Of a stretch of DNA of 64,000 bases, positions 12,033 to 22,803 are shown piece after piece; within the stretch, counting starts at the first letter, position 1, and every line of letters begins with the position of its first letter. The translations under genes were made by a program, and so were the position numbers. Origin of the DNA: Sipunculus nudus. Its lineage: Eukaryota; Annelida; Sipuncula; Golfingiida; Sipunculidae. The notes beneath the pieces are model-generated. The model did no database searches. It was not told where the DNA came from and worked only from the letters and a program-made list of their open reading frames with translations. The stretch lies in assembly GCA_026874595.1 (NCBI GenBank), contig CM049309.1:26727033-26791032 (forward strand), read 5' to 3'.

Positions 12033-13097
12033 AAATACCCAATGGTGACTGCATGGTGTAATTTGAAATATATTTTCAGCAATCCATGAAAGATCCATAA
12101 AACATCAGTAATTGCAAGGTCCCTGTTACTCATTAACCATAAAATTACTTTTCCATTTATTATTCTTAATTTTGTTATTATAAACCAATAATATTTTTTT
12201 AAATTATTGTTTATTGTTATGTTTTTTGGCCAAAACAATTACAAGAGGAGGGGGGCTGAACAGCTATATCCAGCTGAAGCCACCCAAGAGCTGGCTGGCT
12301 GCAGTATATGCCTTGCTTTAAGCATGAAAGGTCAATATGGGGACATATAGAGGGGCTTCAGTACAGCCTAGGTGTGACATGGTCTCATAAAAAATGTAAT
12401 AAAAGCTACAGTTTTTGGTCAATTCCTTTCAAGTTTCAGAATTTAGAAGCTGAAATCCTTACTTGTACATTATATGACAATTACACCAACAGTGCTTACA
12501 GGGAAAAAAACGTGCCATGCCCAAAGTTGGGCAAATGTTAGGTACTGATTTTATATTTATGCGAATAACTTATAAAATTTGAAAAATTCAGATCTAATTT
12601 TAGGTATACAATTGAATCTTGATTAAATGGAGTTATATCCCTGAAAAAAAAGTCTCTAGCTTCAGCCATTCTTATGTTAAGTGAGTAAATATGTTTCCTG
12701 ATTTTTTATGAGGTGCATTATGTTTGGGCCCATAACTTCAACAAATAGTGCAATACTGACCTAATTTTTGGTATGTACATAGAAAATGTATGTAAAAATA
12801 TGCATATTCACTATGATCAAAATCAGATCAGTGGTTTTGATATTAGGCAGTCTTATAGTGTAACAATGGTTTTTTTTATGGAAAATGGAGGTTTTCCCTG
12901 AATATCTCGAAGTAAAAGAAGTCCTAATGACCAAATTCGCCATATGGTAGGAGATTTTGGGGACATCTAACTGTATACGGATTTGTAGTTCTAATGGTTT
13001 CAAAACGTGCCAGTTTAACAGATAGAGGGAAGGACGGACAGCCTACGGACAAAGGACCACGACTATAGCTCAGATAAATTATAGTAAGCTGAGCTAA
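12033..13097 (-). mobile_element. Right part of the D copy that hosts D-b1
   Basis: It continues the copy begun at 4748-5220. It contains the gactgcatggtg block, the gtgcttacagggaaaaaaac block, the gggcccataactt block and the end taagctgagctaa. No gene is seen. Confidence 0.65.
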
Positions 13098-13307
13098 AAA
13101 TTGAGGTTTTTCCTTAATATTTTGAAGGAACAAAGTCCTAGTGACCCAAATTTCAGCATGGAAGGAGATTTTGGGGACATCTAACTGTATGCAAAATTTT
13201 GGATTAGTAAGTCCAACGGTTTCAAAATGTGCCCTGTTTACAGCCGGACGGACGACGGGCAAAGGACTATGACTATAGGTCAGATGACTTATTATCAGCT
13301 CAGCTAA
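13098..13307 (-). mobile_element. Solo D-type 3' module
   Basis: It starts at aaattgaggtttttccttaa, mid-module, and runs to tcagctcagctaa. It is probably the right remainder of an older D element that was hit by the preceding copy. Confidence 0.55.
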
Positions 13308-13329
13308 AAATTACACAATACTGACATAA

Positions 13330-14877
13330 TTGTATCCGCCAAAACAGAGTTTTGCGGATACTATGTTTTCAGCTGGACGCCGCTGCCGCCGCCGCCGCGT
13401 AGGTGTCCAGAGAACTCCTCCGTAACCGCTAGGTGGAATTTTCTGAAACCCGGGATTATGTTCGGGTCACATGTGAACTGCTGCGCCCCGATTTTGTTTT
13501 GACCTCTGACCTTTCCTTTGCGCTCTGCGTCCGTTTGTGCGTCTGTTTCCACACATAAACCCACATATCTGGGGAACCGTTTGACCGATCAGGAAATTTT
13601 TTTTGCACAAATGTAGCCCTCGGAGAGCTTTATAACATTCACCAAAAATGGTGGCGCCACCTGCAACCATGTTTGCACAGTGTCCATCTGTTCGTCTGCC
13701 TTGGGTTAAAATCACTCATATCTCTGCAGTGACTTGACTAATTCACCTGAAATTGGGCATGCGTAAACATCCTGGATAGCTTTTCTGATTTTATGACAGG
13801 TGGCGCCACCTACATTCACGTTTACGCTGCAGACATCCAAGCTCATATCTCAGGAACCGTTTGACCGATCAGGAAAATTCTTTTGCACAAATGTAGCCCT
13901 TGGAGAGCTTTATAACATACACCAAAAATGGTGGCGCCACCTGCAACCATGTTTGCCCAGTGTCCATCTGTTCGTCTGCCTTGGGTTAAAATCACTCATA
14001 TCTCTGCAGTGACTTGACTAATTCACCTGAAATTGGGCATGCGTATACATCCTGGATAGCTTTTCTGATTATATGACAGGTGGCGCCACCTACATTCAAG
14101 TTTACCCTGCAGACATCCAAGCTCATATCTTGGGAACCGTTTGACCGATCAGGAAAATTCTTTTGCACAAATGTAGCCCTTGGAGAGCTTTATAACATAC
14201 ACCAAAAATTGTGGCGCTACCTGCAACCATGTTTGCACAGTGTCCATCTGTTTGTCTGCCTTGGGTTAAAATCACTCATATCTCTGCAGTGACTTGACTA
14301 ATTCACCTGAAATTTGGCATGCGTATACATCCTGGATAGCTTTTCTGATTTTATGACAGGTGGCGCCACCTACATTCACGTTTACGCTGCAGACATCCAA
14401 GCTCATATCTCGGGAACCGTTTGACCGATCAGGAAAATTTTTTTGCACAAATGTAGCCCTTGGAGAGCTTTATAACATACACCGAAAATGGTGGCACCAC
14501 CTGCAACCATGTTTGCACAGTGTCCATCTGTTCGTCTGCCTTGGGTTAAAATCACTCATATCTCTGCAGTGGTTTGACTAATTCACCTGAAATTCGGCAT
14601 GCTTATACATCCTGGATAGCTTTTCTGATTTTATGACAGGTGGCGCCACCTGCATTCTAGTTTATGCAGCAGATATCCAAGCTCATATCTTGGGAACCGT
14701 TTGACCGATTGGGCCAAAGTTTTGCATGTGTATAGAGCTTTCTGGATTTTTTCGTAGGTAGCGCAACCTACATACACAATTTGGCTGCAGACATCCATGC
14801 TAATATGCAACACTTCACCCGTTCCACTCTGATTTAGGCGGATACAAGTAGTCGCTTGTCGACTACCCGTATTCTAG
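13330..14877 (+). mobile_element. A1: complete A-family Helitron-like element (1,548 bp)
   Basis: The element begins TTGTATCCGCC and ends with a GTAGTCG-cttgt-CGACTAC stem, an 11-nt tail and CTAG. The 5' end also folds (GTATCCGC..AAAAC / GTTTTGCGGATAC). GTATCCGCC recurs inverted as aggcggatac near the 3' end. The core is 280-bp dimers, each with two GGTGGCGCCACC-type palindromes (13650, 13799, 13930, 14079, 14359, 14639; variants near 14210 and 14490). The flanks ctgacataa and ttccttgtatg join to the D-module sequence ctgacataatttctggcatg, so it sits exactly between A and T. It is the only complete element in this orientation. Confidence 0.9.
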
Positions 14878-15195
14878 TTCCTTGTATGTATATAGGAGTT
14901 ATATAGAGGTATATGAAATATGATAAAAAACAGATCAGCGGTTTTTATATTAGGCAGCCTTGAAGTGTAACAGAGGGTTTTAAATGGAAAATTGAGGTTC
15001 TCCCTTAATATCTCGAAGGAATGAAGTCCTAGTGACCCAATTTTCGGTATGGAAGGAGATTTTGGGGACATCTAACTGTATGCAAAATTTTTGATTTGTA
15101 GGTCCAGTGGTTTCAAAAAGTGCCCTGTTAACAGCCGGACAGCTGGACAACAGACCATGACTATAGATCAGATGACTTATAGTCAGCTGAGATAA
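14878..15195 (-). mobile_element. D-type 3' module split by A1
   Basis: With 13308-13329 it forms one D module: attacacaatactgacataa, then A1, then the tatataggagttatatagag block. It ends at gtcagctgagataa. Confidence 0.65.
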
Positions 15196-15347
15196 AAATC
15201 AGCCCAATCCAACAGAGACAGATGACTGATATTTGCATGAAATTTAGTGATGCTAACCTTCGCTGTTATTGAGATAGTTTGGGTTAACATATGGGCGACA
15301 GCCAACGAAGGATGCCACACCATTGCATAAGCTCACAGATTTGTTAA
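15196..15347 (-). mobile_element. H-family 3' remnant
   Basis: It matches the ends of H1 and H2: gatgactgatat, gtgatgctaac, the gccacaccat block and gctcacagatttgttaa. The D module to its left ends exactly where other D copies enter H elements. Confidence 0.65.
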
Positions 15348-15581
15348 AAACTCACTGCATGCAATAAATGAATACAGTGAATACATCTGAATACATTTTA
15401 AAATAACTTTGAAACATCATCACACAAATTGTCAAGGAAGATTTTTCAATATTATAGTTTATATGAAATATACAAACCTTGACAATGACAAGAGCTTTCT
15501 AATACCTCTGTGGTCAGTGGAATAAAATGTATAACTTCAGAGAAGTTGATGTATTGAGAAATAGATGATCGTTATGAAAAA
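15348..15581. other. Non-repeat island between two H elements
   Basis: I find no second copy of this 234-bp stretch in the window. On the minus strand an acceptor-like and a donor-like site bracket about 30 nt at 15486-15515, but the frame expected for the SMAP gene has a stop there. No feature can be supported. Confidence 0.4.
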
Positions 15582-15774
15582 CAAGGCCTACAGGCCTAAT
15601 GCGAACCTGTGCAATGAGATTCAACTGGGTATAATGCTTCAATGCTGGACCATTACTTTTCACGAACATGTGTAACATGTATATGAACAATGCAAGTACT
15701 ATACACTTATAACAAGAAATAATTAAACAACCACCACTGCTGCAATTCTGGCATGGGTGCACACAACACAAAAA

Positions 15775-16640
15775 CTAGAATATGGGTAGTAAACAAGCGA
15801 CTATGTGTATCTGCCAAAATCAGAGTGGGAAAGGTGAAGTGAGGCATGGATTGAGTGGCAATGGGAAATAGAGTGAGGTGTGTTGCATAATAGCCTGGAT
15901 GTCTGCAGCCGAAATGTGTATGTAGGTTGCAGCACCTACCACAAAATCCAGAAAGCTGTCCAAGATGTATAAACATGCAAAATTTTAGGAAGATAAGTCA
16001 AACTTCTACTGAGATATGAGTGATTTTAACCCACGGCAGACAAACAGACAGATGCTGTGCAAAAATGTTGGCAGGTGGCACCACCAATTGTGTGTATGAT
16101 TAAGAGATATGTGAGATCTATACACATGCAAAATTTCAGGGGGATATGTCAAACCAGTCCTGAGATATAAGCCTGAATGTTTGCAGCATATACATAAATG
16201 TAGGTGGCACCACCTGCCATAAAATCAAGAAAGCTATCCAAGATGTATAAACCTGCAAAATTTTAGGCAGATATGTCAAACCACTGCCGAGATACGAGTG
16301 ATTTTATCCCATGGCAAACAAACAGACGGATGCTGTACAAAATAATTTCAGGAGGTGCCACCAGTTTTGCATATGAATAAGAGCTATGTGAGATCTATAA
16401 ACATGCAAAATTTTTGCCAAATCGGTCAAATGGTTCCTGAGATATGAGCTTGGATGTCTGCAGCATAAATTTGAATGTAGGTGGTGCAACCTGTAATAAA
16501 ACAGGAAAGCTGTCAAGGATGTATAAACCTGCAAAATTTCAGGTGGATAAGTCAAACCACTGGTGAGATATGAATGATTTTATCCCAACGCAGATGAACA
16601 GATCGACGCTGTGCAAAAATGGTTGCAGGTGGCGCCACCA
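15775..16640 (-). mobile_element. A2: A-family element inside H1, right end eroded
   Basis: It starts CTAGAATATGGGTAG, has a weakened stem (gtagtaaacaagcgactat) and gtatctgcc, then tandem units with ggtggcaccacc variants and one exact GGTGGCGCCACC near 16628. The far GTATCC end is missing. H body follows from about 16641; that border is approximate. Confidence 0.65.
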
Positions 16641-18395
16641 GCCTTTTAAATAAGAATACCATCAAAGACGCATAGACAGGTCAAAATATCAGTCCAATAC
16701 ATCAAACCTCCCCAGAGTTTGATGCACTGGGCTGACAAGGCTTAGGTGAGTAAGGCAGTTTCCCCTAAGTGACCTGTGACAAATTGCTGCCTCAAGCTAC
16801 TGCACTGAGTGAACTCTTGACCTGCACCTGGCTAGACTGAGTGAACTTTTGACCTGTACCTGGCTGCACTGAGTGAACTCTTGACCTGTTGCATAATCTG
16901 ACACAGTTGGCAGTCTGCCAAAGCTAGAAATAGATTCAGGCTGAATTTTGGTGCCAAATATGATGCAGTGAGCAGTCTGCCAAAGCTATAAATAGAATGC
17001 AGCTACTGCACTGACCTATACCTTGCTGCACTTCTTCCAATCCTGGCACTGTGCCAAAACTTTTTATGAAGCTGACATCAACTTGGCTAATGGCCAACAT
17101 CAAGGCACTGGCAATCTGCCAATGGTATAAACCAAGTGCTGCCATCTGTACACAAAAGTGGTCCCTACTTGAAATAACTTTGAGATTTATTTTCCCATTA
17201 CAAAATGCTTTTCAGCTGACTTTTTATAAAAAAAGAAATCAAGAATATATGTAAAATTATTACAGATGCATACTGAATGTAAAGTTAAAATACAGATATA
17301 TCTCATTGATTGCAAATTCTTGAATTAAGTTGAGTAGGGATACCAATTATTTATAATCCACGTACAGTTGTCTTTATATAGCCACAGAGAGCTGAATATC
17401 CATGATTGTAACATTGCCTGGTATGATGACTAACTTATATCATAAATCTATATTTTTTAAAAGCTTTTAAAAAAACTTTCTTGTCAATATTAACCAAAGA
17501 TAACCTGAAATCTAAATGTCTAGTGGCATGATGTAATAGATGCTGATAAACTGGTGCCAGGCTAGATGTAACAGCATCACACAGCTAACATATATGGTAA
17601 AATGACTTAATTCAATCTCCATAATTCAGCCAAAAATCATTCATGTTGAACCATTAATGACAATTATTATGAGAATTATTGTAGGGATTATTTTTGTAAA
17701 ATATTTAACAAACTGGCTTCAGTGGCGTCAGTCGAAAAACGTTTCCCAGGTTTTTAACTCATATAGGAAGATAAAGCAAACTGGCTAAGTTCAGCTTCCT
17801 GTAACTCAGCCAAAAAGCACTGAACCAAAACCATTTGAACAAACTTGAATTATCAACATCTGAGGATAATTAATGTGTGAGATTTGAGACCATTTGAACA
17901 AACCTCGGAAAGCACTACCTTAGGATCATTTCTGTGCGATATTAAACATTTTGGCCATATGGTTTCAGAGAAGAAGTTTTTTGTAGCCCTCAGTGTGATA
18001 CAGGCACTAATGACCCCGTACAAAAAAGGCTGATCCAGGTGGCGCCACCAATACCTCAATTTCAGATATGACCTATGTGACCAACATTGGCATAAAATTT
18101 GGTGATGTTAGCTCCAGCCTTTTAAGAGATTTAAATTTTAATATGCTTCTTTGCACAGTTAACAAAGTTCAACCTCCTGTAACTTAGCCAAAAATCTCCG
18201 AACTGGAACCATTCGAACAAACTTGAGAAAGATTGTTCCAGGGATCATTTCTGTGAAATATTGGACAATTTGGCTGGACAGTTTCAGAGAAGAAGATTTT
18301 TAAAGATTTTTTTAGCTTTTCCCCTATCAAATCTAAGAAAATGCAGTTAAAAAAAACAAGGGACCTATGGGTCAAGGAGCTCAGCTGTTATATAT

Positions 18396-19314
18396 TGTTA
18401 TGTGGTAAGAGGTGTTAATATCTATTATAAATAATTACTGATTTTAACGCAATATTTTGGTACACATAAGATCAGTTACCAGTTCAGCAGATGGAAAGAT
18501 AGATAGAGCGACAGAGAGAAATGATAATAGCCTAAATTGGTGTACCAACGCATTGTTTACCATTATAAGACAGGTGTTTGGATTCCGATCTCCATATGTC
18601 GGTTAGCATATAGGTTTAGAAAAGAAGCTGATAAATGAGTATTTTAATGGACATAAATTCTGAATGCAGACAACCAGTGATTACTATAGACTGGTATAAT
18701 TGTTATAGCCATGTGAATGTAAACTTAATCAAGTAAGCCAAAATAGATTCTGTTATTATAGGCATCAGCAGAAGCCAGGTTTAGATCTGGATGACAGTGT
18801 AAAATGATATAAAAGTCAAAGGTACGGTGAATACCGGCCTGCGCATGAGGCAGTAATTTAGGACAGGAAAACTGTACCAAAAGTGAGTCAGTAAGTAGCT
18901 GGGTCACACAGAATTGATCAGGAGACAAATATATACCCTGAATATATTAATATCAGGAATATAATGATATTACATGAGTTTTAGGTAAAACAAGGAAAAA
19001 GTTTGTGCGTAGGCGAAAGCCGAAGCCATATATGGTTATCTAAACATTCAGGTACGTCATAATGACACATATCCAATATCCAATAGAAAAAGTGTAAGAT
19101 GATGTAAAGGTTTGTGACGTAGTAATACTGATACAAAATCCTGTGTTGGGCTGGGAACTGGCAGACAGACCCACGCCATCATCAACATGTAAACCAAGAC
19201 AACTGGAAATAAAACAGCACAATATCCAACGTGGACTGTCTCAGTTATTCACCTGACGCGCCGTGTGACTGTGTTATGGCCAGGGAAGAACTCCCCTAAT
19301 TCCCCGTTGTAACA
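18396..19314 (+). mobile_element. Probable 5' LTR of a Ty3-type retrotransposon
   Basis: The segment begins TGTTATGTGG and ends CCCCGTTGTAACA, giving TGTTA/TAACA ends typical of LTRs, and lies directly before a primer-binding-like site and a gag frame. It is about 919 bp. No second LTR is present in the window, so the ends cannot be checked by LTR-LTR comparison. Confidence 0.55.
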
Positions 19315-19317
19315 CAT

Positions 19318-19331
19318 TGGTGGAGATCCGG
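19318..19331 (+). promoter_or_regulatory. Possible tRNA primer-binding site
   Basis: TGGTGGAGATCCGG starts with the TGG that pairs with a tRNA CCA end and lies three to four bases after the LTR end. The specific tRNA was not identified. Confidence 0.4.
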
Positions 19332-19370
19332 TTTTGGTACAACGATCTACCTCGTCACGACATAATCAAT

Positions 19371-19718
19371 ATGGCACCAACAGGACAGAAGACATCATCA
19401 GATTCTACACCGTCAGGTAAAATAGACTGTTCAGTTATTCCCATGTTTTATGGAGATGGTGACACAGATGCAATTGATCACCTCCGTAATATGGGAGCGC
19501 AGCTCGGTAAATCTGAACAAGATATCATGGACGCCATTAAAATTGGGTTTCCCAGAGGAATCCAACAATACATAGACTTAAAAGACCCACAAAATCTTGA
19601 GGATTTGACAGAACTAGCTCGTAAGGCTGTTGAATTTCATCCCATTACCAACTCGCCGATTCCACCACAACTTAATATGACGGAGCTGTGTGAAGAGATC
19701 AGCAACAAAAAAATATGA
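19371..19718 (+). pseudogene. Truncated gag of an LTR retrotransposon
   Basis: From the ATG at 19371 a frame of about 115 codons begins MAPTGQKTSS. It contains FYGDGDTDAIDHL and FPRGIQQYIDLKDPQNLEDL, a spacing (F.G..D...hL, then GFP..IQ.Yh....P..LE.L) seen in Ty3/mdg4-type Gag capsid regions. The frame runs a few codons into D-element sequence and stops at 19716-19718. No zinc knuckle, protease, reverse transcriptase, RNase H, integrase or 3' LTR follows, so this is an inactive remnant. It is the only retrotransposon coding sequence I found. Confidence 0.7.
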
Positions 19719-22456
19719 TTTTGAAATGAGGCACATGCTTGTCTTGTGTGGAATAAAATATAAGCTGTATTATGAGTTGTGGGTGTTTAGCTTATGTATG
19801 ATTTTGATAGTATCTTTGAAGACAGGGAAGAGGATTGATTTCATTTATTTTATTAACAAATGGAGTGCTATTGTCACACAGATTTTGACTTGGCCATATA
19901 ACTTATAAGCAGAACATAAAATATAAGAGTTTAACTATTTATTAAAAATAATTACAAATTGTCCTAAATATAATTTTTATTAAAAATAAGAAGAGAATCA
20001 TGTGAGTTTTTAAAATAAAATACAACTGAAATGATTAATAAAATAATATCAAAGAATATATTCATGAATGCATTTATGAATACATTTTGAAAATATTTGC
20101 ACTGGTATTCATATACTTTCATTTTTACCTGAATTCCCATTCTTATGCAAGAAATTTTATAATGGAGTACATATGCATATTCGTATTCAAATGCATTTGC
20201 AAAGTATTCGCACCATGCCTGGTATTTACTCAGTTTTCACCAATCAATGATGTTGAGAATCCAGAATATACAAAATTCACACATTTAAATAATGATCATA
20301 AGTACCTGGTTTTATGGCTTTTATTCATATAAAAAAAATAAATGTAATATATTCATTTTGGACTAATTTCACATCAATGTACACACTAGACACAGCAGGA
20401 ATCTAGATTAATATTATCAACTGCATCTTTGTCTATCATTAATTTCCTTCATATGATCCCTAATGATTAGTGATGAATAATATGATTTATTTTTTTATCA
20501 TTAAAATTGAACTGAAAAATATCATAGGTGACTGCATGGTGTTATTTGGAATACGTGACATTCTATCAATCGATACAAGATTCTTATATCATCAGTAACT
20601 GCAAGTTAATTTCCTGTTATTATCAACTAACAAATTCCTTATCCATTTTTCTTTAATTTGTTATTAAAAACCAATAAAAATTTATTAATGTATTGTTTAT
20701 TGTTATGTTGTTAGTTAAAACTACTAGATGAGTTGGGTTGGACACCTGGATCAACTGTGGCTGGCCATAAGCTGCCTGGCTGCCCCAGTGTATGCCTCGC
20801 ATCAAGTGTGCATAATTTGATGAAAGGTCAACAAGGTCAACATACAGGTGACTCAAGAGGGGCTGGGGAGAGCTCAGGTCTGACATGGTCTCATAAAAAC
20901 ATTAATAAAAGCTACAATTTTTGGCCAATTTCTTTCAGCTTTCTAAACTAAAAAGCTGAAATCCTCATGTGTGCATGATATGAAAATTATATCAACAGTG
21001 CTCACAGGAAACAAACGTGCCATGGTCAAAGTTTGGCAAAATTTAAGGTACTAATTTTATATTCATACTAATAACTTATAAAATTTGAATAATTCAGAAC
21101 TAATTTTTGGTATTCAATTGAATCTTGATAAAATAATGTTACATCCCTGATAAAAAATCTCTAGCTTCAGCAATCCTCTTGTTAAGGGAGTAAATATATT
21201 TCTTGATTTTTTACAAAGTGCATTATGTTTGGGCCCATAACTTAAAACAGTTACACAATACTGACATCATTTCTGGCATGTGCATAGAGAATGTATAGAA
21301 AAATTTGTATATTATATATGATTAAAGTCAGATCAGTGGTTTTGATATTAGGCAGTCTTGAAGTGTAACAATGGGTTTTTAATGGCAAAATGAAGTTTTT
21401 CATTAACATCTCGAAGGTATTAAGTCCTAGTGACCAAATTCTTGGCATGGTAGGGGATTTTGGAGACATCTAATTGTATGCCAAATTTTAGGAACTGAGA
21501 GCTGAAGCTGGGAAGCTAAGCTCTTGCAAACTGCATAACACTAGCTTGATGTAAACAATATGTTACATGGTGCTTGAGAACTTGAATAAAATCTACAATT
21601 TTTGATCAACTGGTTTCAAATTTTTGGTGTTAACAGACAAAATGCTAACAAAAACATGCTGTGAAAATTAAATCCACAGTACTTACAGGAAAAAAAAACG
21701 TGCCATGGTCAAAGTTGGGCAAAATTTAAGGTACGTATTTTTTATTTTTGTTAATATTTAAAAAAATTTAAAAGAATTTGATCTAATTTTGGGTATACAA
21801 TTTAATTATGATTAATTAAAGTTATGTTACTGGAAAAAAAGTCCTTAGCTTTAACATGTTTTGTGTTAAGTGATCAAATATCTTTCCTGATTTTTTACAA
21901 AATGCATTATGTTTGGGCCCATAACTTTGTTAAATTATATAATAGAGACATAATTTCTGGCATGTACATAGTAACTATATAGGGGAATATTTATGGTAAA
22001 TATGAGGAAAAATAGATGAGCAGTTTTGATATTAGGCAGTCCTGAAGTGTGAAAATAGGTTTTTAATAAAGAATTGAGGTTTTTCCTTAATTTCTCAAAG
22101 GAACGAAGTCGCAAAGACCCAGTTTTCGGCTTGGTAGGAGATCTTGGGGACATCTAACATTATGCTGAATTTTGGATTCCTAGGTCTTACGGTTTCAAAA
22201 CGTGCCACATCTACGGACAGACGGACGGACAGACGAAGGAGAATAGACCACGATTATAGCTCAGATGACTTATAGTCAGCTGAGCTAAAAATAAACAAAA
22301 TCCGATATAGTATTTTGGATGACTGATTATTTGAAAAAATTTGGTGATGCTAGCTCCTGCAGTTTTTGAGATAGCTATGGTTAACGTACAGATGACGCAC
22401 AACGCATAACACAACGGACGACGCCACACCATCGAATAAGCTCACAGGTTCGCTAA

Positions 22457-22803
22457 AAAACATTCTGGAATGAAATAAATATACCAAAGCACCAAGTTTG
22501 TCACCATGGACAGTCAAGGGTCTACATGATGCAGGCTTCCATACACAGGGATTTAGCAAAATCTATACTCACCTTGTCATCGTCAAATATCTACATTAGA
22601 GAATTAGTTAAAAGAATTAAATGCCAACAAATCCACATGATAACAGCCTGATAATGAGTGTGCTTGGCAGACCAATGTATTAATAAGCAAACAAAATGCT
22701 GAGTATGAAAGAGCAAAGCTAACCTGTCCTGTGCCTTCTGGTGAGGAGCATTTTACACCTTTCCATGCATATGATATAGGTAATCAAGCCATTACTTTTC
22801 AAC
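22457..22803. other. Non-repeat island holding the candidate microexon
   Basis: No second copy is visible in the window. It contains the 18-nt candidate at 22573-22590. A further acceptor- and donor-like pair on the minus strand near 22715-22750 was considered and not accepted. Confidence 0.5.
22573..22590 (-). CDS. Candidate 18-nt microexon of the same gene
   Basis: On the minus strand a pyrimidine-rich stretch ending ctctaatgtag is followed by 18 nt (ATATTTGACGATGACAAG) and a near-consensus donor GTGAGTATAG. The phase fits: the previous exon ends on a codon boundary and 18 nt keeps the frame, adding IFDDDK after ...KPKVP. It sits in one of the few non-repeat islands of the window (22457-22803), as expected for sequence that has not been overwritten. 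Against it, the segment is very short, I cannot recognise its residues as SMAP-specific, and no following exon could be found downstream. An alternative is a chance acceptor-donor pair. Confidence 0.4.

Larger units (their letters stand above)
18357..22288 (-). mobile_element. D3: D-family element in H1, broken by an LTR-gag fragment
   Basis: The left end caagggacctatgggtcaag plus gagctcagctgttatatat is intact. D sequence resumes near 19708 (aaaaaatatgattttgaaat) and runs through both modules and an ACGG tract to cagctgagctaa. The 1.3-kb insert between is retroviral-type sequence not found in the other D copies. It is inserted cleanly in H1. Confidence 0.82.
15582..22456 (-). mobile_element. 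H1: H-family element with nested A2 and D3
   Basis: The left end is CAAGGCCTACAGGCCTAATG followed by cgaacctgtg; the right end is cacaggttcgctaa. The subterminal inverted repeats CGAACCTGTG / CACAGGTTCG and the AGGCCT hairpin mirror the D-family plan. The body 16641-18356 is closely repeated at 49800-51600 in H2. It contains one GGTGGCGCCACC at about 18039. A D copy interrupts it at 18357 after gaaaatgcagtt, and it resumes at 22289 with aaataaacaaaatccgatat. Confidence 0.8.

Noticed and set aside
13800-14581. Three successive 70-73-codon frames (MAPPTF...)
   Set aside because: They follow the 280-bp monomers of element A1 and stop in each unit; the same frames recur wherever the monomer does.
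15486-15515. Possible 30-nt minus-strand exon with acceptor ...accacag and donor GTTTGT
   Set aside because: In the phase expected after the candidate microexon it has a TAG; other phases give residues I cannot connect with SMAP.
22715-22750. Possible minus-strand exon ending ...aggcacaggacag before gttagc
   Set aside because: No convincing acceptor or residues, and its order relative to the microexon adds no support.
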